Below, one piece after another: positions 1-8,581 of a DNA stretch of 38,920 bases. Under the pieces are notes generated by a model. It saw only the letters and a program-made list of their open reading frames with translations, was not told the DNA's origin and searched no databases. The translations under genes were made by a program, and so were the position numbers. Each line of letters starts with the position of its first letter. Position 1 is the stretch's first letter. Source of the stretch: Sphingomonadales bacterium. GTDB lineage: Bacteria > Pseudomonadota > Alphaproteobacteria > Sphingomonadales > Sphingomonadaceae. The DNA lies in NCBI GenBank assembly GCA_025360285.1, contig JANYCM010000283.1, forward strand, positions 1-38,920. Reading direction: 5' to 3'.

Positions 1-291
1 GATTTCAATGTGCTGGCGGAGAAATCGCGCTGGGCGCGCATCAAGTCGGCGATCACCGGGGCGCTGCTGGGGCCAATCTACGCCTTTTCGCGGGCCTTCA
101 TGCCGATTCTGCCGCTGGCCGGCCTGTTGCACGTCACCCGAGATGCCCAGGTGCGCGATATCTTGTTGCGGCCTGATGATTTCCGCACGCCCTTTGGTCC
201 TGAAATGGCCGAACTGTCAGGAGCGCAACCTTCCTGCTTGGTCTTGATGGCGCCGAACATGACCGGCTGCACGCCATCTTGCAGCAGGTGA
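1..291 (+). CDS. N-terminal fragment of cytochrome P450 (5' partial, separated from its body by a frameshift)
   Basis: The frame is open from the window edge and reads like the N-terminal third of a bacterial P450: a run ending in VRDILLRPDDFRTPFGPEM, typical of the region before the B-C helices. It makes sense only up to about base 220. After that it turns into Cys/Pro-rich text and stops at 289-291. The expected continuation (ATFLLGLDGAEHDRLHAIL) is in another frame from about base 222. One missing G in the stretch around 220-224 would restore a continuous LSGGATFLLGLDG reading. The gene therefore starts upstream of the window, and this piece and the following 1416-residue frame were originally one gene. 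Whether the shift is biological or a sequencing error cannot be told here. Confidence 0.75.
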   Translation, partial: DFNVLAEKSRWARIKSAITGALLGPIYAFSRAFMPILPLAGLLHVTRDAQVRDILLRPDDFRTPFGPEMAELSGAQPSCLVLMAPNMTGCTPSCSR

Positions 292-3200
292 TCCGGCGGG
301 ACGATGGCGCGCTGATCGCCGGGCTTTCGACGCGTTTTGCTGGGGCGCTGCTGGAAAACAGCGCCGGGCGGATCGATGTGGTTGGAGATCTGTTGAAGCG
401 CGTGCCGGCCGAAATCTGCCTGCGCTATTTCGGGCTGAAATTTGATGATGTCGATGCGCTCGGCGACTGGACAATGGCCATCTCGGCGCTGTTGTTCGGC
501 GATCCCTATGGCGTGCCCGAAACCCGCGCGCTGGCGCTGAATGGCACGCGGCGGCTGCGCTTTGTCATCGATGATGCGCTGGCGCGCACGCAATTGCTGT
601 GCCGGCAGGGCAAGCTGCCCGCAGAGGGCGAGACGCTGATCGAACGGCTGGTGCTTCTGCAGCAGCAAGGCGCGGTCACCGATGCTGAAATCCGCGCCAT
701 TCTCGTCGGCCTGGCGACGGGCTTCATCCCGACCAACACACTGGCGGCGACGCGGATGTTGCAGGTGTTGCTCGATCGGCCCGAGGCAATGGCAATGGCG
801 CGGGCGGCGGCGCTCGCCGACGATCTGCCCACTATGCGCCGGATCGTGCTGGAGGCCGGCCGGCTGAGCCCGGCGCTGTCGCCCGGCCAATGGCGTTACT
901 GCCCGCAGGACACCAGCGTGATGGTCGATGGGCGGGCCAAGACCATCAAGGCGGGGTCAACGCTGATCGTTTCGACCATGTCGGCGATGCGCGATCGCCG
1001 CGCCGTGACGGAACCCAAACGTTTCTGGCCGGATCGTACCGGCGCCGATGGTCAATGGCAGGAACCCGATCTGGTGTTTGGCATCGGGCCCCACACCTGC
1101 ATGGGCAAGCATCTGGCGATCGAACAGATTACCGCGCTGTTCACGCTGCTGTTGAAAACACCGGACTTGCAGGTGGCCAGGGGCAAGGCTGGCCGGATGC
1201 AGTGGACAGGGCCGTTCCCGCGCCACCTTATCATGACATTCGCCACCCCGGCGGCGGAACAGTCGATGTTCCTGATCATCGCTCGCGCGGCGCCTGGCGT
1301 GACAAAGGCGGCGATCGACGCCCAACTCGCTGCATTGGGCAATCCCGCCGGCGCCGCCATGCGTGCGGCACTGGATGCCACCGGCATTGTGCATTTTTCA
1401 TCGCTTGCCAGCATCGAACATGAAGCCGGGGTCGATATCGTCTGGGAATTGAGCGTTGACGGTACGCAAGCCGCGGCCGTCGCCCTGTTGGCGCGGGAAA
1501 CGGCAGCGCTGCTGACGCCGATCTGGGCACAATGCGGCTTTGATAAGGCCGGCGATCTGACAACCTTCCTTGCCGACCATATCGTCGATCTACACGGCAA
1601 GCCCTGGGGAGCGAACGGCCTCAACTATAATGGCCTTGCCGAATTCCCGGTCGCGGCGGTGGCCAGGCAGGCGCGGTTTGCCAGCTTTGTCGAACGTGTG
1701 CTGGCCGATTTCCTGACCAGCGAAGCCGCGCGAGGCAGCCATGCCATGCTGGCGCTGACCTATGTGCGGCGCATCCTCAGCCAGGACCGCAGCCTGGCGC
1801 TGACCGCGACACCGTCACAGCGTGCGCTGTTGCAGGAAGCCGCCGACGAGCAGTTTGACGGCTTTCGCCTGAAGCCGACGGCCGCCGAACTGAAACTCGC
1901 TGACTTCCGCCCGAAAACCTATCTTGGCACGCTGATGGCGTTTCTGGCGTCGCGCGAAGGGTTGATCGTCACGGTCCCGGCGCTGGCGCTGCTGGCGTGG
2001 TTCTGTTGGGTATTTGCCAGCCATGATCCCAGCGCCGGGCTGTTGTGGCGCTACACCGGCACCGGCCTGCGCGCGCTGCTGGCGACCATTATAGTGATGA
2101 TCATCCCGCCGGTCCTGTTCTTCCTGCTCATCCGCCGCGCCGAAAAGCGCGATTGGATCGATCCGGCCCAGGCGCCGCTCGATCATATCGCCGCCATCGC
2201 CCGGATGGAGGATGCCCCCGGCTTTGCGCAGAACCATATATTGGCGCTGGGCGAGATGAAGCCCGGTTTGTTGCGCGCCTTCGCTCATGCCTTTGCGCTG
2301 TGGGCCAACCGGATGATCATCGCGTTTTTTTACCGGCCCGGCTTCATTATCAACATGGGCACCATCCATTATGCGCGCTGGTGGCGGGTGCCGGGGACCA
2401 ACAAGGCGGCATTTTATTCCAACTTCGACGGCAGTTGGGAAAATTACCTCGAAGACTTCATCACCCGCACCCATTGGGGCCAGACCGCGGTGTGGAGCAA
2501 TTGGCAGGGCTTTCCTGAAACGCGTTACCTTGCCTTTCTGGGTGCCGAACAGGGCGATAATTTCAAGCGCTGGGTGCGCCTGCATCAACAGATCTTGCCG
2601 TTCTGGTACAGCCGCTTTCCGGCACTGACCACTGATCAGATCCGTAACAATGCGCTGATCCACAGCGGCGTTGCCCGGGCCCGATCGAACAGCGAGGCCG
2701 AGGAGTGGTTGCGCTGTTTCGGATCAATGCCGCGCGTCGATAACCGCATCGAAACTGACGAAATCCAGGCGGTGGTGTTCAGCGGCCTTAAAAAGCTGGC
2801 CTTTTCCACCTGCCTGGTGCTGCAACTACCCAGAGCCGAGGCACTGGGCGAATGGCTGGGCTGGATCAGGGGCACCACCCTGGCGCTCGACAGCGATGAG
2901 GCCAGCGATAGCGGGACGATGCTGGGCGGCCTGCTGGCGCAAGGGGTCATAGTGCCGAATTATGGCCATGACGGCACGGTCAATGGCTACAGCCTGGCGC
3001 ATTCGCTCACCCTGACTTTCGGTGATCGCCCGCTGGTCGGCGATGCGTCGGAGTATGATACAGCGCCGCAGCCGGTCGATACGTTGGACGGCGATAGCGA
3101 TCCGGTCGTGCTGGGCAAGTCCGACGCGCGTAATGCCACGCGGCGCGCGGTGTTTCTTGGCTGTTCGGCCGCCGGCCTCGGGCAATTCCCGGTGCCCAAT

Positions 3201-4529
3201 GCCGAACCCGACGCACTGTTGCAGGGCTTTCCCTACCCGTTCCGGCTTGGCATGCACCAGCGCGGCCGGACATTGGGTGATCTTGGCCCGCAGGATGCCG
3301 CCCAGTGGCGCTGGCACGATGGCACTGCCGAAGCGATTCTGTTTGTCTATGCCGAAACGCCGGATGATCTGGCCTTTGCGGCGCAGGTTCACCGCAGCCT
3401 GGTTGAAAACCATGGCGGCACGGTCATCGCCCAGACCGATTGCGCCCCCGCCGATATGGCCCGGCCGGATTTTGAACATTTCGGTTATCGCGATGGCATT
3501 TCGCAACCAGTGATCCGCGGCACCCAGCGATCGACACGCGATGTGCCGGCGCGTGATCTGTTGGAACCCGGTGAATTCATTCTGGGCTACAAGGACGGCC
3601 AGGGCTTTTTCCCGCCCAGCCCCTTGTTGCCGGCCGAAGCCGATCTGGCACTCGAACTGCCGATCCTGTCGGATGGCGATTTCGGCCGTTTTCCGGATTT
3701 TGGTGACAAGAGCCTGGGTGCCGCCCCGCGCGATTTCGGCCGCAACGGTGCCTTCATCGTCATCCGCGAGCTGGTGCAGGATGTTGACGGGTTTGAGGCT
3801 TTTACCGCGCGCAAGGCTGCCGAACTGCTCGGTGACGCCCCTGGCGCTAGCCAGACGGCATATCGCGACCTGTACAAGCTGATCGGGCAGTTCCCGGACA
3901 AGGATTGGATCAAGGCCAAGCTCATGGGGCGCTGGCCGAACGGCCGGCCGCTGATCGGCAATCCCGTCAACCGGGACTCCGCCGCGCCTGGCGATCCTGA
4001 CTGTCTTGCCGCCGAGACCGACAATGATTTCACCTATGGCAGCGATGATCCGCAGGGGCTGGCCTGCCCCTTTGGCGCCCATATCCGCCGCAGTAATCCG
4101 CGCGACAGCAAACAGCCAGGTGATGCCAAGGAACAGATCATCACCAACCGCCACCGCCTGTTGCGGCGCGGCCGGGCCTATGTGCGCCAATCAGCTGACG
4201 GCACCACCGAAAAGGGCCTCGTGTTTGCCGCCGTGTGCGCCGATCTGGAGCGCCAGTTCGAATTCGTCCAGCAGGCCTGGGCCAATGCTTCCAGCTTTCA
4301 TGGCCTGACCAACGAGCCTGATCCGATCTTTGGCGCCGATTGCCCTGATCCGGTAACTAGTGCGACGATGCCGCGTGATTTCACCATCCCGACCCCGGCC
4401 GGTCCGATCAAGCTCAATGGCATGCAAAGTTTTGTAACCGTGAAAGCCGGCGGCTATTTCTTCCTGCCCAGCCGCTCGGCACTCACCTGGCTGACCGATG
4501 CGGCGCTGCACGCGGCAGCGGCCCGATGA
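279..4529 (+). CDS. Cytochrome P450 - membrane segment - DyP-type peroxidase fusion protein (body after frameshift)
   Basis: This is a very long open frame (1416 residues from the first ATG at 279; sensible protein begins near base 222). Residues 1 to ~330 are the rest of a P450, with ExxR at 192-195 and haem-ligand motif FGIGPHTCMG (Cys274). The I-helix region (143-154, VGLATGFIPTNT) lacks the usual acid-Thr pair. After a linker of unknown fold come two hydrophobic spans (~562-582 and ~598-622). Next is a region with HYARWWRVPG and FYSNFDGSWENYLEDF (~690-750) that I cannot assign. The last ~450 residues are a DyP-type peroxidase: FGYRDG (GxxDG motif, Asp1072), CPFGAHIRRSNPRD (probable proximal His1268) and an RR pair at 1296-1297. 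DyP enzymes use H2O2 to oxidise dyes, phenolics and other donors; the P450 substrate is unknown. It overlaps the next gene by ATGA, so the two are translationally coupled. Domain calls are firm; the combined function is inference. Confidence 0.85.
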   Translation: MQQVIRRDDGALIAGLSTRFAGALLENSAGRIDVVGDLLKRVPAEICLRYFGLKFDDVDALGDWTMAISALLFGDPYGVPETRALALNGTRRLRFVIDDALARTQLLCRQGKLPAEGETLIERLVLLQQQGAVTDAEIRAILVGLATGFIPTNTLAATRMLQVLLDRPEAMAMARAAALADDLPTMRRIVLEAGRLSPALSPGQWRYCPQDTSVMVDGRAKTIKAGSTLIVSTMSAMRDRRAVTEPKRFWPDRTGADGQWQEPDLVFGIGPHTCMGKHLAIEQITALFTLLLKTPDLQVARGKAGRMQWTGPFPRHLIMTFATPAAEQSMFLIIARAAPGVTKAAIDAQLAALGNPAGAAMRAALDATGIVHFSSLASIEHEAGVDIVWELSVDGTQAAAVALLARETAALLTPIWAQCGFDKAGDLTTFLADHIVDLHGKPWGANGLNYNGLAEFPVAAVARQARFASFVERVLADFLTSEAARGSHAMLALTYVRRILSQDRSLALTATPSQRALLQEAADEQFDGFRLKPTAAELKLADFRPKTYLGTLMAFLASREGLIVTVPALALLAWFCWVFASHDPSAGLLWRYTGTGLRALLATIIVMIIPPVLFFLLIRRAEKRDWIDPAQAPLDHIAAIARMEDAPGFAQNHILALGEMKPGLLRAFAHAFALWANRMIIAFFYRPGFIINMGTIHYARWWRVPGTNKAAFYSNFDGSWENYLEDFITRTHWGQTAVWSNWQGFPETRYLAFLGAEQGDNFKRWVRLHQQILPFWYSRFPALTTDQIRNNALIHSGVARARSNSEAEEWLRCFGSMPRVDNRIETDEIQAVVFSGLKKLAFSTCLVLQLPRAEALGEWLGWIRGTTLALDSDEASDSGTMLGGLLAQGVIVPNYGHDGTVNGYSLAHSLTLTFGDRPLVGDASEYDTAPQPVDTLDGDSDPVVLGKSDARNATRRAVFLGCSAAGLGQFPVPNAEPDALLQGFPYPFRLGMHQRGRTLGDLGPQDAAQWRWHDGTAEAILFVYAETPDDLAFAAQVHRSLVENHGGTVIAQTDCAPADMARPDFEHFGYRDGISQPVIRGTQRSTRDVPARDLLEPGEFILGYKDGQGFFPPSPLLPAEADLALELPILSDGDFGRFPDFGDKSLGAAPRDFGRNGAFIVIRELVQDVDGFEAFTARKAAELLGDAPGASQTAYRDLYKLIGQFPDKDWIKAKLMGRWPNGRPLIGNPVNRDSAAPGDPDCLAAETDNDFTYGSDDPQGLACPFGAHIRRSNPRDSKQPGDAKEQIITNRHRLLRRGRAYVRQSADGTTEKGLVFAAVCADLERQFEFVQQAWANASSFHGLTNEPDPIFGADCPDPVTSATMPRDFTIPTPAGPIKLNGMQSFVTVKAGGYFFLPSRSALTWLTDAALHAAAAR

Positions 4530-5215
4530 GCGCCGACGATGACGAACTGGCAATGCTGTTGCCCTTTTACGTCAACAGGACATTGGGACCGGCGGACGCG
4601 GCACGTGTCGAAGTCGCCTTGGCACGATCGTCAGAGCTTCGGGCTGAACTGTCGATAATTCATGATCTGGCACAAAAACTTAAAGCAGGGGGCAGGGAAG
4701 TGACCATTCAGCAGGAACCGGACGACCATCGGCTGGCGGCCGTTCTCGGCCGGATTGATGACAAGCCAGCGGCGGTGGTCGCTGCCCCGCCTGCCCGCCC
4801 CGGCCTCGGCAAGCTGCTGGCGTTTCTCAATCCGCAGCGCTGGCACCCGGCCGTTGCCTTGTCGCTGATGCTGGCGGTGGGCGGGCAGACGGTGTTCATC
4901 GGCAATCTGGCGGCGACGAAGCGCAGCAACAGCCAGGAGATTGCCAGCCTCAACAAACAGGTCGGTGATCTTCAGTACGCGCTCGCCTCCGGGCCGGAAG
5001 GGGTTCACCCCGGCAATGTCGTGGTGCAGTTGCGCCCTGATGCGGGCTGGGCGGCCGTTGCGGCGTTGCTCGGCAAGGAAGGCCTGACGATCGTCGGCGG
5101 GCCAAGCGATGGCACGCTCACCCTGTCGTCGGACGCCAAGGGGGCGGCGCTGCAAGCGCTGATCACCCGGCTGCGCGCCTCGCCGCTGGTGACGGCTGCG
5201 GATAAGGCCGCATGA
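4526..5215 (+). CDS. Anti-sigma-like single-pass membrane protein without zinc ligands
   Basis: A 229-residue protein overlapping the stop of the preceding gene by ATGA. Its N-terminus (LLPFYVNRTLGPADAARVEVAL, then a second helix) has the shape of the cytoplasmic anti-sigma domain of ECF regulators, but the HxxxCxxC zinc residues are absent. There is no Cys in the domain. One hydrophobic span lies at ~108-130 (PAVALSLMLAVGGQTVFIG), followed by a short coiled stretch. The last ~70 residues (VVVQLRPDAGWAAVAALLG...ASPLV) resemble the propeptide-like or regulator tail found on such membrane proteins beside subtilases. Its gene ends in another ATGA overlap with the S8 protease gene. The likely role is a membrane regulator or chaperone for the protease or a sigma factor; no sigma gene lies in the window. 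The family call rests on motif shape only. Confidence 0.6.
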   Translation: MSADDDELAMLLPFYVNRTLGPADAARVEVALARSSELRAELSIIHDLAQKLKAGGREVTIQQEPDDHRLAAVLGRIDDKPAAVVAAPPARPGLGKLLAFLNPQRWHPAVALSLMLAVGGQTVFIGNLAATKRSNSQEIASLNKQVGDLQYALASGPEGVHPGNVVVQLRPDAGWAAVAALLGKEGLTIVGGPSDGTLTLSSDAKGAALQALITRLRASPLVTAADKAA

Positions 5216-6480
5216 AGCGGGTTATCACCGCCGGCGTGGCGGCGCTGCTTGCTACGGCGGCTTTGGCGCAGGCGGGGCCCAACGGGCAAGCAGCACCAAG
5301 GAGCGGAAACACCGCCGCTGGCATCGGCATCGGTATCGGCATTGGCGTCGCGCTGGGCGCCTTGAAGAAACTGAAAGGTGCGGCGCCTGCGGTGCCGACG
5401 CTGGAAATGCGCGACGCTGTCATTGCCGATTATCTGCCCGGTCAGATCATCTTCCTGATGGCGCCGGGCGCGGCGGGCGCCGATCGTGTGGCCCGCGCTG
5501 CCAAAGTCGTCATCATCGAAACCGCGCTGCTGGACGAGGCCGGGCTGGTGATGGTCGTCGCCCAATTGGCGCCCGGGGACAGCGTGCCGGCGGTCAAGGC
5601 CAGGCTGGAGGCGCAGCGCGGCGTCCTGTGGGCGCAGCCTGATTACCAGTTTCAATTGCTCGGCCAGAGCTTTCCGAAACGCTTTGCCCTTCATGCCATT
5701 CCCGAAAAACAACCGACGGTGTCGGGCGCAATCGTGATGATCGATGCGCCGGTCGATCTTGGCCACCCCAATCTCGCCGGCGTGCTGGTCACCCAGAGCA
5801 GTTTCGGTGTTGACCCGGTGCCCGCCGTACATGGCACGGTCGTTGCGGCGCTGCTGGTTGGCACCGGCGCCTATCCGGGGACGGCGCAGGGGGCATCTCT
5901 GACCAGCCTCGCCGCCTTCGGGCCGGCGGCCCAAGGAACGGCGAATGGCGCGTCGCTATCGCGCACATCATATCTCGCCAAGGCGATGAACGAGGCGTCG
6001 CGGCTGCGGCCTGATGTGCTCAACCTATCGTTCGGCGGCCCGGAAGACCGGCTGCTCGGGGTGATGCTTGATACGATCCACAAGAATGGCGTGTGTGTAT
6101 CGGCGGCGGCGGGCAATGCCGGTCCGACGGGCCATGTGCTGTTTCCCGCCACCCATCCGGCCAGCCTGGCGGTGACAGCGGTCGATGAAAATCTGCGTGG
6201 GTATCAATTCGCTTCGCAGGGTGATCGGGTCGATGTCGCCGGCGTCGGCGTCGGGCTGAATGCGGCGGTGCCGGGCGGCCGGCGCGCCGTCTCGGGCACC
6301 AGCTTCGCCACGGCTGTCATCTCCGGCGCGCTGCTCCGCATGCCGGCCTGCCACGGCGGGCGTGACCCTGACGCGATGAAGGCCCAGGTCGCGGCGGCGG
6401 CGAAGGATTTGGGCGTGCCGGGCCGCGATTCCGTGTTCGGGGCAGGGCTGTTTCGGCTTACCGCGGCGAAGAAAAACTGA
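5212..6480 (+). CDS. Exported subtilisin-like serine protease (peptidase family S8)
   Basis: 422 residues starting with a Sec signal peptide (MKRVITAGVAALLATAALAQA), then a Gly/Ile-rich stretch and a propeptide-like region (~70-150). The catalytic triad is visible: Asp178 in VMIDAPVDLGHPNL, His207 in VHGTVVAALL and Ser364 in SGTSFATAVISG, with oxyanion Asn302 in AAAGNAGP. The spacing fits subtilases. The C-terminus is short with no extra domain or autotransporter barrel, so the mature enzyme is probably periplasmic or secreted. It is translationally coupled (ATGA) to the anti-sigma-like gene. This suggests the protease processes, or is held by, that membrane protein or the upstream fusion enzyme; that part is inference. 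Family identification is confident. Confidence 0.88.
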   Translation: MKRVITAGVAALLATAALAQAGPNGQAAPRSGNTAAGIGIGIGIGVALGALKKLKGAAPAVPTLEMRDAVIADYLPGQIIFLMAPGAAGADRVARAAKVVIIETALLDEAGLVMVVAQLAPGDSVPAVKARLEAQRGVLWAQPDYQFQLLGQSFPKRFALHAIPEKQPTVSGAIVMIDAPVDLGHPNLAGVLVTQSSFGVDPVPAVHGTVVAALLVGTGAYPGTAQGASLTSLAAFGPAAQGTANGASLSRTSYLAKAMNEASRLRPDVLNLSFGGPEDRLLGVMLDTIHKNGVCVSAAAGNAGPTGHVLFPATHPASLAVTAVDENLRGYQFASQGDRVDVAGVGVGLNAAVPGGRRAVSGTSFATAVISGALLRMPACHGGRDPDAMKAQVAAAAKDLGVPGRDSVFGAGLFRLTAAKKN

Positions 6481-6565
6481 CGGCTGATTGAACCATTGCT
6501 CGCTGCGAAACGACTGGGATTGTCTGCTCATGATGACGCAGATTTTCTTAAATTCGGAGATGGCA

Positions 6566-7297
6566 ATGATGATCACCACAGTGCGTTTCGGTTTCAATTC
6601 GCTGCTGTTGGCGGCAAGTATCTTCTCAACGGCGGCCCTGGCGCAGGATGCAATCAGGCCGCTGCCCTCGCGCAATGAAATTGTGCTGCCATGCTGCCGC
6701 TGCATCGATGGCAAAGTCGCGGCGATCGACGTCAGCACCGGCACGGCGCCCTGGCAGGTCAACAGCAGTATACCGGGCGCGACCGGCAGCTTCACTCCCG
6801 GTGCGATCAGCGTTCCGCATCCAGCCTGGACGTCCACGCCGGCACTCGGTTCGGCGAAATGGCTGCAGCCTTCGACCTCGACCACCATGCAGAATTTCCA
6901 GAACGGCTTCGCCACCTACACGCTGAAGATCCGCGTGCAGCAATGCACCATCCCGCAAAAGGTGATTATTTCCGGCAAGCTGGCAGGGGACGACGTCGCT
7001 TTTGCCTATATTGATAACCCCAGCTCGCCTCCCAGCACCACCACGATAAACAGCGGTGGCGGGGCCAATTTCCCGCTGGCGGGAATCAAGTCGATCAATG
7101 GCGCCCTCGGCACCGGGCCGTTTACAGCGCCCGGCGTCTATACCTTGCGCGTCGTAATGCAAAATACCGGTCAGGGCCCCGCGGCGATAATCCTCAACGG
7201 ACAGATCACCAGCGTCTGCAAGGACCGCTATGCGCCGACCGACACACGGCCGATCGACACGCGCGCGGCGACACATATCGAGCCTGTCTCGCGCTGA
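6566..7297 (+). CDS. Small secreted protein of unknown function with Cys-rich N-terminus
   Basis: I do not recognise the family. The frame is open from a TTG at 6488. I chose the ATG at 6566, because GGAGA at 6556-6560 sits at good spacing and a clean signal peptide follows (MMITTVRFGFNSLLLAASIFSTAALA, cut before QDA). The mature part of ~217 residues begins with a CCRC cluster, has two further Cys (QQCTIPQ and SVCKDR), and is rich in Thr, Ser, Gly and beta-type segments. This suggests a disulfide-stabilised beta-sandwich in the periplasm or outside. It lies 85 bases after the protease gene on the same strand and may be the last gene of the operon or separately expressed. The end of the frame is followed by a hairpin at 7362-7390. 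Confidence 0.65.
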   Translation: MMITTVRFGFNSLLLAASIFSTAALAQDAIRPLPSRNEIVLPCCRCIDGKVAAIDVSTGTAPWQVNSSIPGATGSFTPGAISVPHPAWTSTPALGSAKWLQPSTSTTMQNFQNGFATYTLKIRVQQCTIPQKVIISGKLAGDDVAFAYIDNPSSPPSTTTINSGGGANFPLAGIKSINGALGTGPFTAPGVYTLRVVMQNTGQGPAAIILNGQITSVCKDRYAPTDTRPIDTRAATHIEPVSR

Positions 7298-7361
7298 AGC
7301 CGGGCGTTCTGCCGTCGCCGAAATGATGTACTTGTCTGGCGGCCGCACGTCTTGATTGCAT

Positions 7362-7390
7362 TCCCTCCCCGTCGACGCTGCGGGGAGGGA
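7362..7390. terminator. Perfect 10-bp GC-rich hairpin, possible terminator
   Basis: TCCCTCCCCG (7362-7371) pairs perfectly with CGGGGAGGGA (7381-7390) around a 9-base loop. It lies 65 bases after the secreted-protein gene. No T-run follows on the plus strand, so it could be a factor-dependent terminator or an mRNA 3' protector. The rest of 7298-7682 holds no convincing gene; I see only this hairpin and the one at 7604-7644. Confidence 0.45.
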
Positions 7391-7603
7391 GCCATTTCAA
7401 GCTTACCGCAATCGAGTCTGGGGGGTCTGGAGCCAGGCCGACGGCGGAATTTACCGCTGAGGAGCTTGGGCTGTCCTACACAGGCTGTCTGTGCTATCAA
7501 TTCGCCCGTCGGCTCTTTGACATCGCAAATCCGCAGAAGGCGCCAACACTTTCGAATTACTGACAAATCCTACACCAACAAATCCTGGACAAGAAATTCG
7601 TCC

Positions 7604-7644
7604 AAAAGTCCGTCACCTGGGATCTGTGTGACTTTTGGGACTTT
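7604..7644 (-). terminator. Nested hairpin with T-run downstream of alpha/beta hydrolase gene
   Basis: Read on the minus strand, AAAGTCC pairs with GGACTTT and an inner GTCAC pairs with GTGAC. A short bulge separates the two stems and the 3' arm runs into TTTT. It lies ~40 bases past the stop of the minus-strand hydrolase gene, as expected for a Rho-independent terminator with an imperfect stem. Confidence 0.45.
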
Positions 7645-7682
7645 CGGTAGCTTGCACCACCGCCCGGCGGAGCGTGAATGCG

Positions 7683-8579
7683 CTATGCCTCGCCCAGAAA
7701 GCCGCGTAATTCGGCGATAAAGTCAGCCGTGCGGTCATGGTGCACCCAATGGCCGGCGTTCTGGTACAGCGACACCCGCGCCGTTTTGAACAGCGCCAGC
7801 CGGCCATCAACTGCCGGGTTTGAAGCCCAGCTTTCGGCGCCATAGACCAGCAGGGTGGGGCACGTGATGCGACCCCACAGGCCCTCCAGCTCCTCATGGG
7901 TGATGTCCACCGAACTGAACGAGCGGACATAATTGTCGAATTTCCAGCTGTAGCTGCCGTCTTCATTCTGCAGCATGCCATGGATCGTCAGGTGGCGGGC
8001 CTGTTCCGGGTTCAGATGGCGGTTTTCGGCCTGCATCCGCGCCAGCGCCTCATCCATGCTGGCATAGCGTTTCGGCAGGCGGTGGCTGAGCGCCCGCTGT
8101 TCATCGATCCAGCCACGCAACCGGTTCGCGGCGCTCACCTCGCCGCGTTCGGCGCGCTGTTTGGGGGAGGGGCCAAGGCCTTCGATGGCGACCAATTTGG
8201 CGACATTTTCCGGGTAGAGCCCAGTGTAGCGCAGCGCGATATTGCCGCCCAGCGAATGCGCGACGATGGTCAGTGGTGCCAGTTTTTGCTGATGGATCAG
8301 TTGCGCCAGATCATAGACGAAGGCCGCCATCGAGTAATTGCCATCAGGCGACCAGGCGCTGTCACCATGGCCGCGCAGATCGGGGGCGATAACATGCCAG
8401 TCGCGGGCCAGATCGGCCGCTACCCAGTCCCAGTTTCGGCAATGGTCGCGGCCGCCGTGGAGCAGCAACAGGGGCGGTGCGTCGGCATTGCCCCAATCGA
8501 CATAATGCAGCCGCAGGCGCTGCGAAATGAAGCTGTTGGAGGTGGGGCCTGCCAGGGCAGGCGGACGGGGCAGGACCAT
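7683..8579 (-). CDS. Alpha/beta-fold hydrolase
   Basis: A 298-residue soluble alpha/beta hydrolase without a signal peptide. It has the oxyanion-hole motif LLLLHGGRDHCRNW, the nucleophile elbow VAHSLGGN (Ser109), DLRGHGDS after strand 4, and the C-terminal catalytic His in NAGHWVHHD. The cap region is helical. The start ATG lies two bases after the stop of the preceding dienelactone-hydrolase-like gene, so the two are co-transcribed. Substrate cannot be read from sequence; esters or C-C bond cleavage products are both possible for this fold. Confidence 0.85.
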   Translation of the reverse strand: MVLPRPPALAGPTSNSFISQRLRLHYVDWGNADAPPLLLLHGGRDHCRNWDWVAADLARDWHVIAPDLRGHGDSAWSPDGNYSMAAFVYDLAQLIHQQKLAPLTIVAHSLGGNIALRYTGLYPENVAKLVAIEGLGPSPKQRAERGEVSAANRLRGWIDEQRALSHRLPKRYASMDEALARMQAENRHLNPEQARHLTIHGMLQNEDGSYSWKFDNYVRSFSSVDITHEELEGLWGRITCPTLLVYGAESWASNPAVDGRLALFKTARVSLYQNAGHWVHHDRTADFIAELRGFLGEA

Positions 8580-8581
8580 GG

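Noticed and set aside
211..231. Programmed -1 ribosomal frameshift in the P450
   Set aside because: No slippery heptamer or downstream pseudoknot was visible; a one-base loss is simpler.
2826..4190. Minus-strand frame of 454 codons opposite the DyP domain
   Set aside because: Shadow of the fusion gene in high-GC DNA; no recognisable domain or ribosome site.
7352..7720. Plus-strand frame of 122 codons in the 7300-7680 gap
   Set aside because: Arg/Ser/Pro-rich without domain, and it spans two hairpins and the end of the opposite gene.
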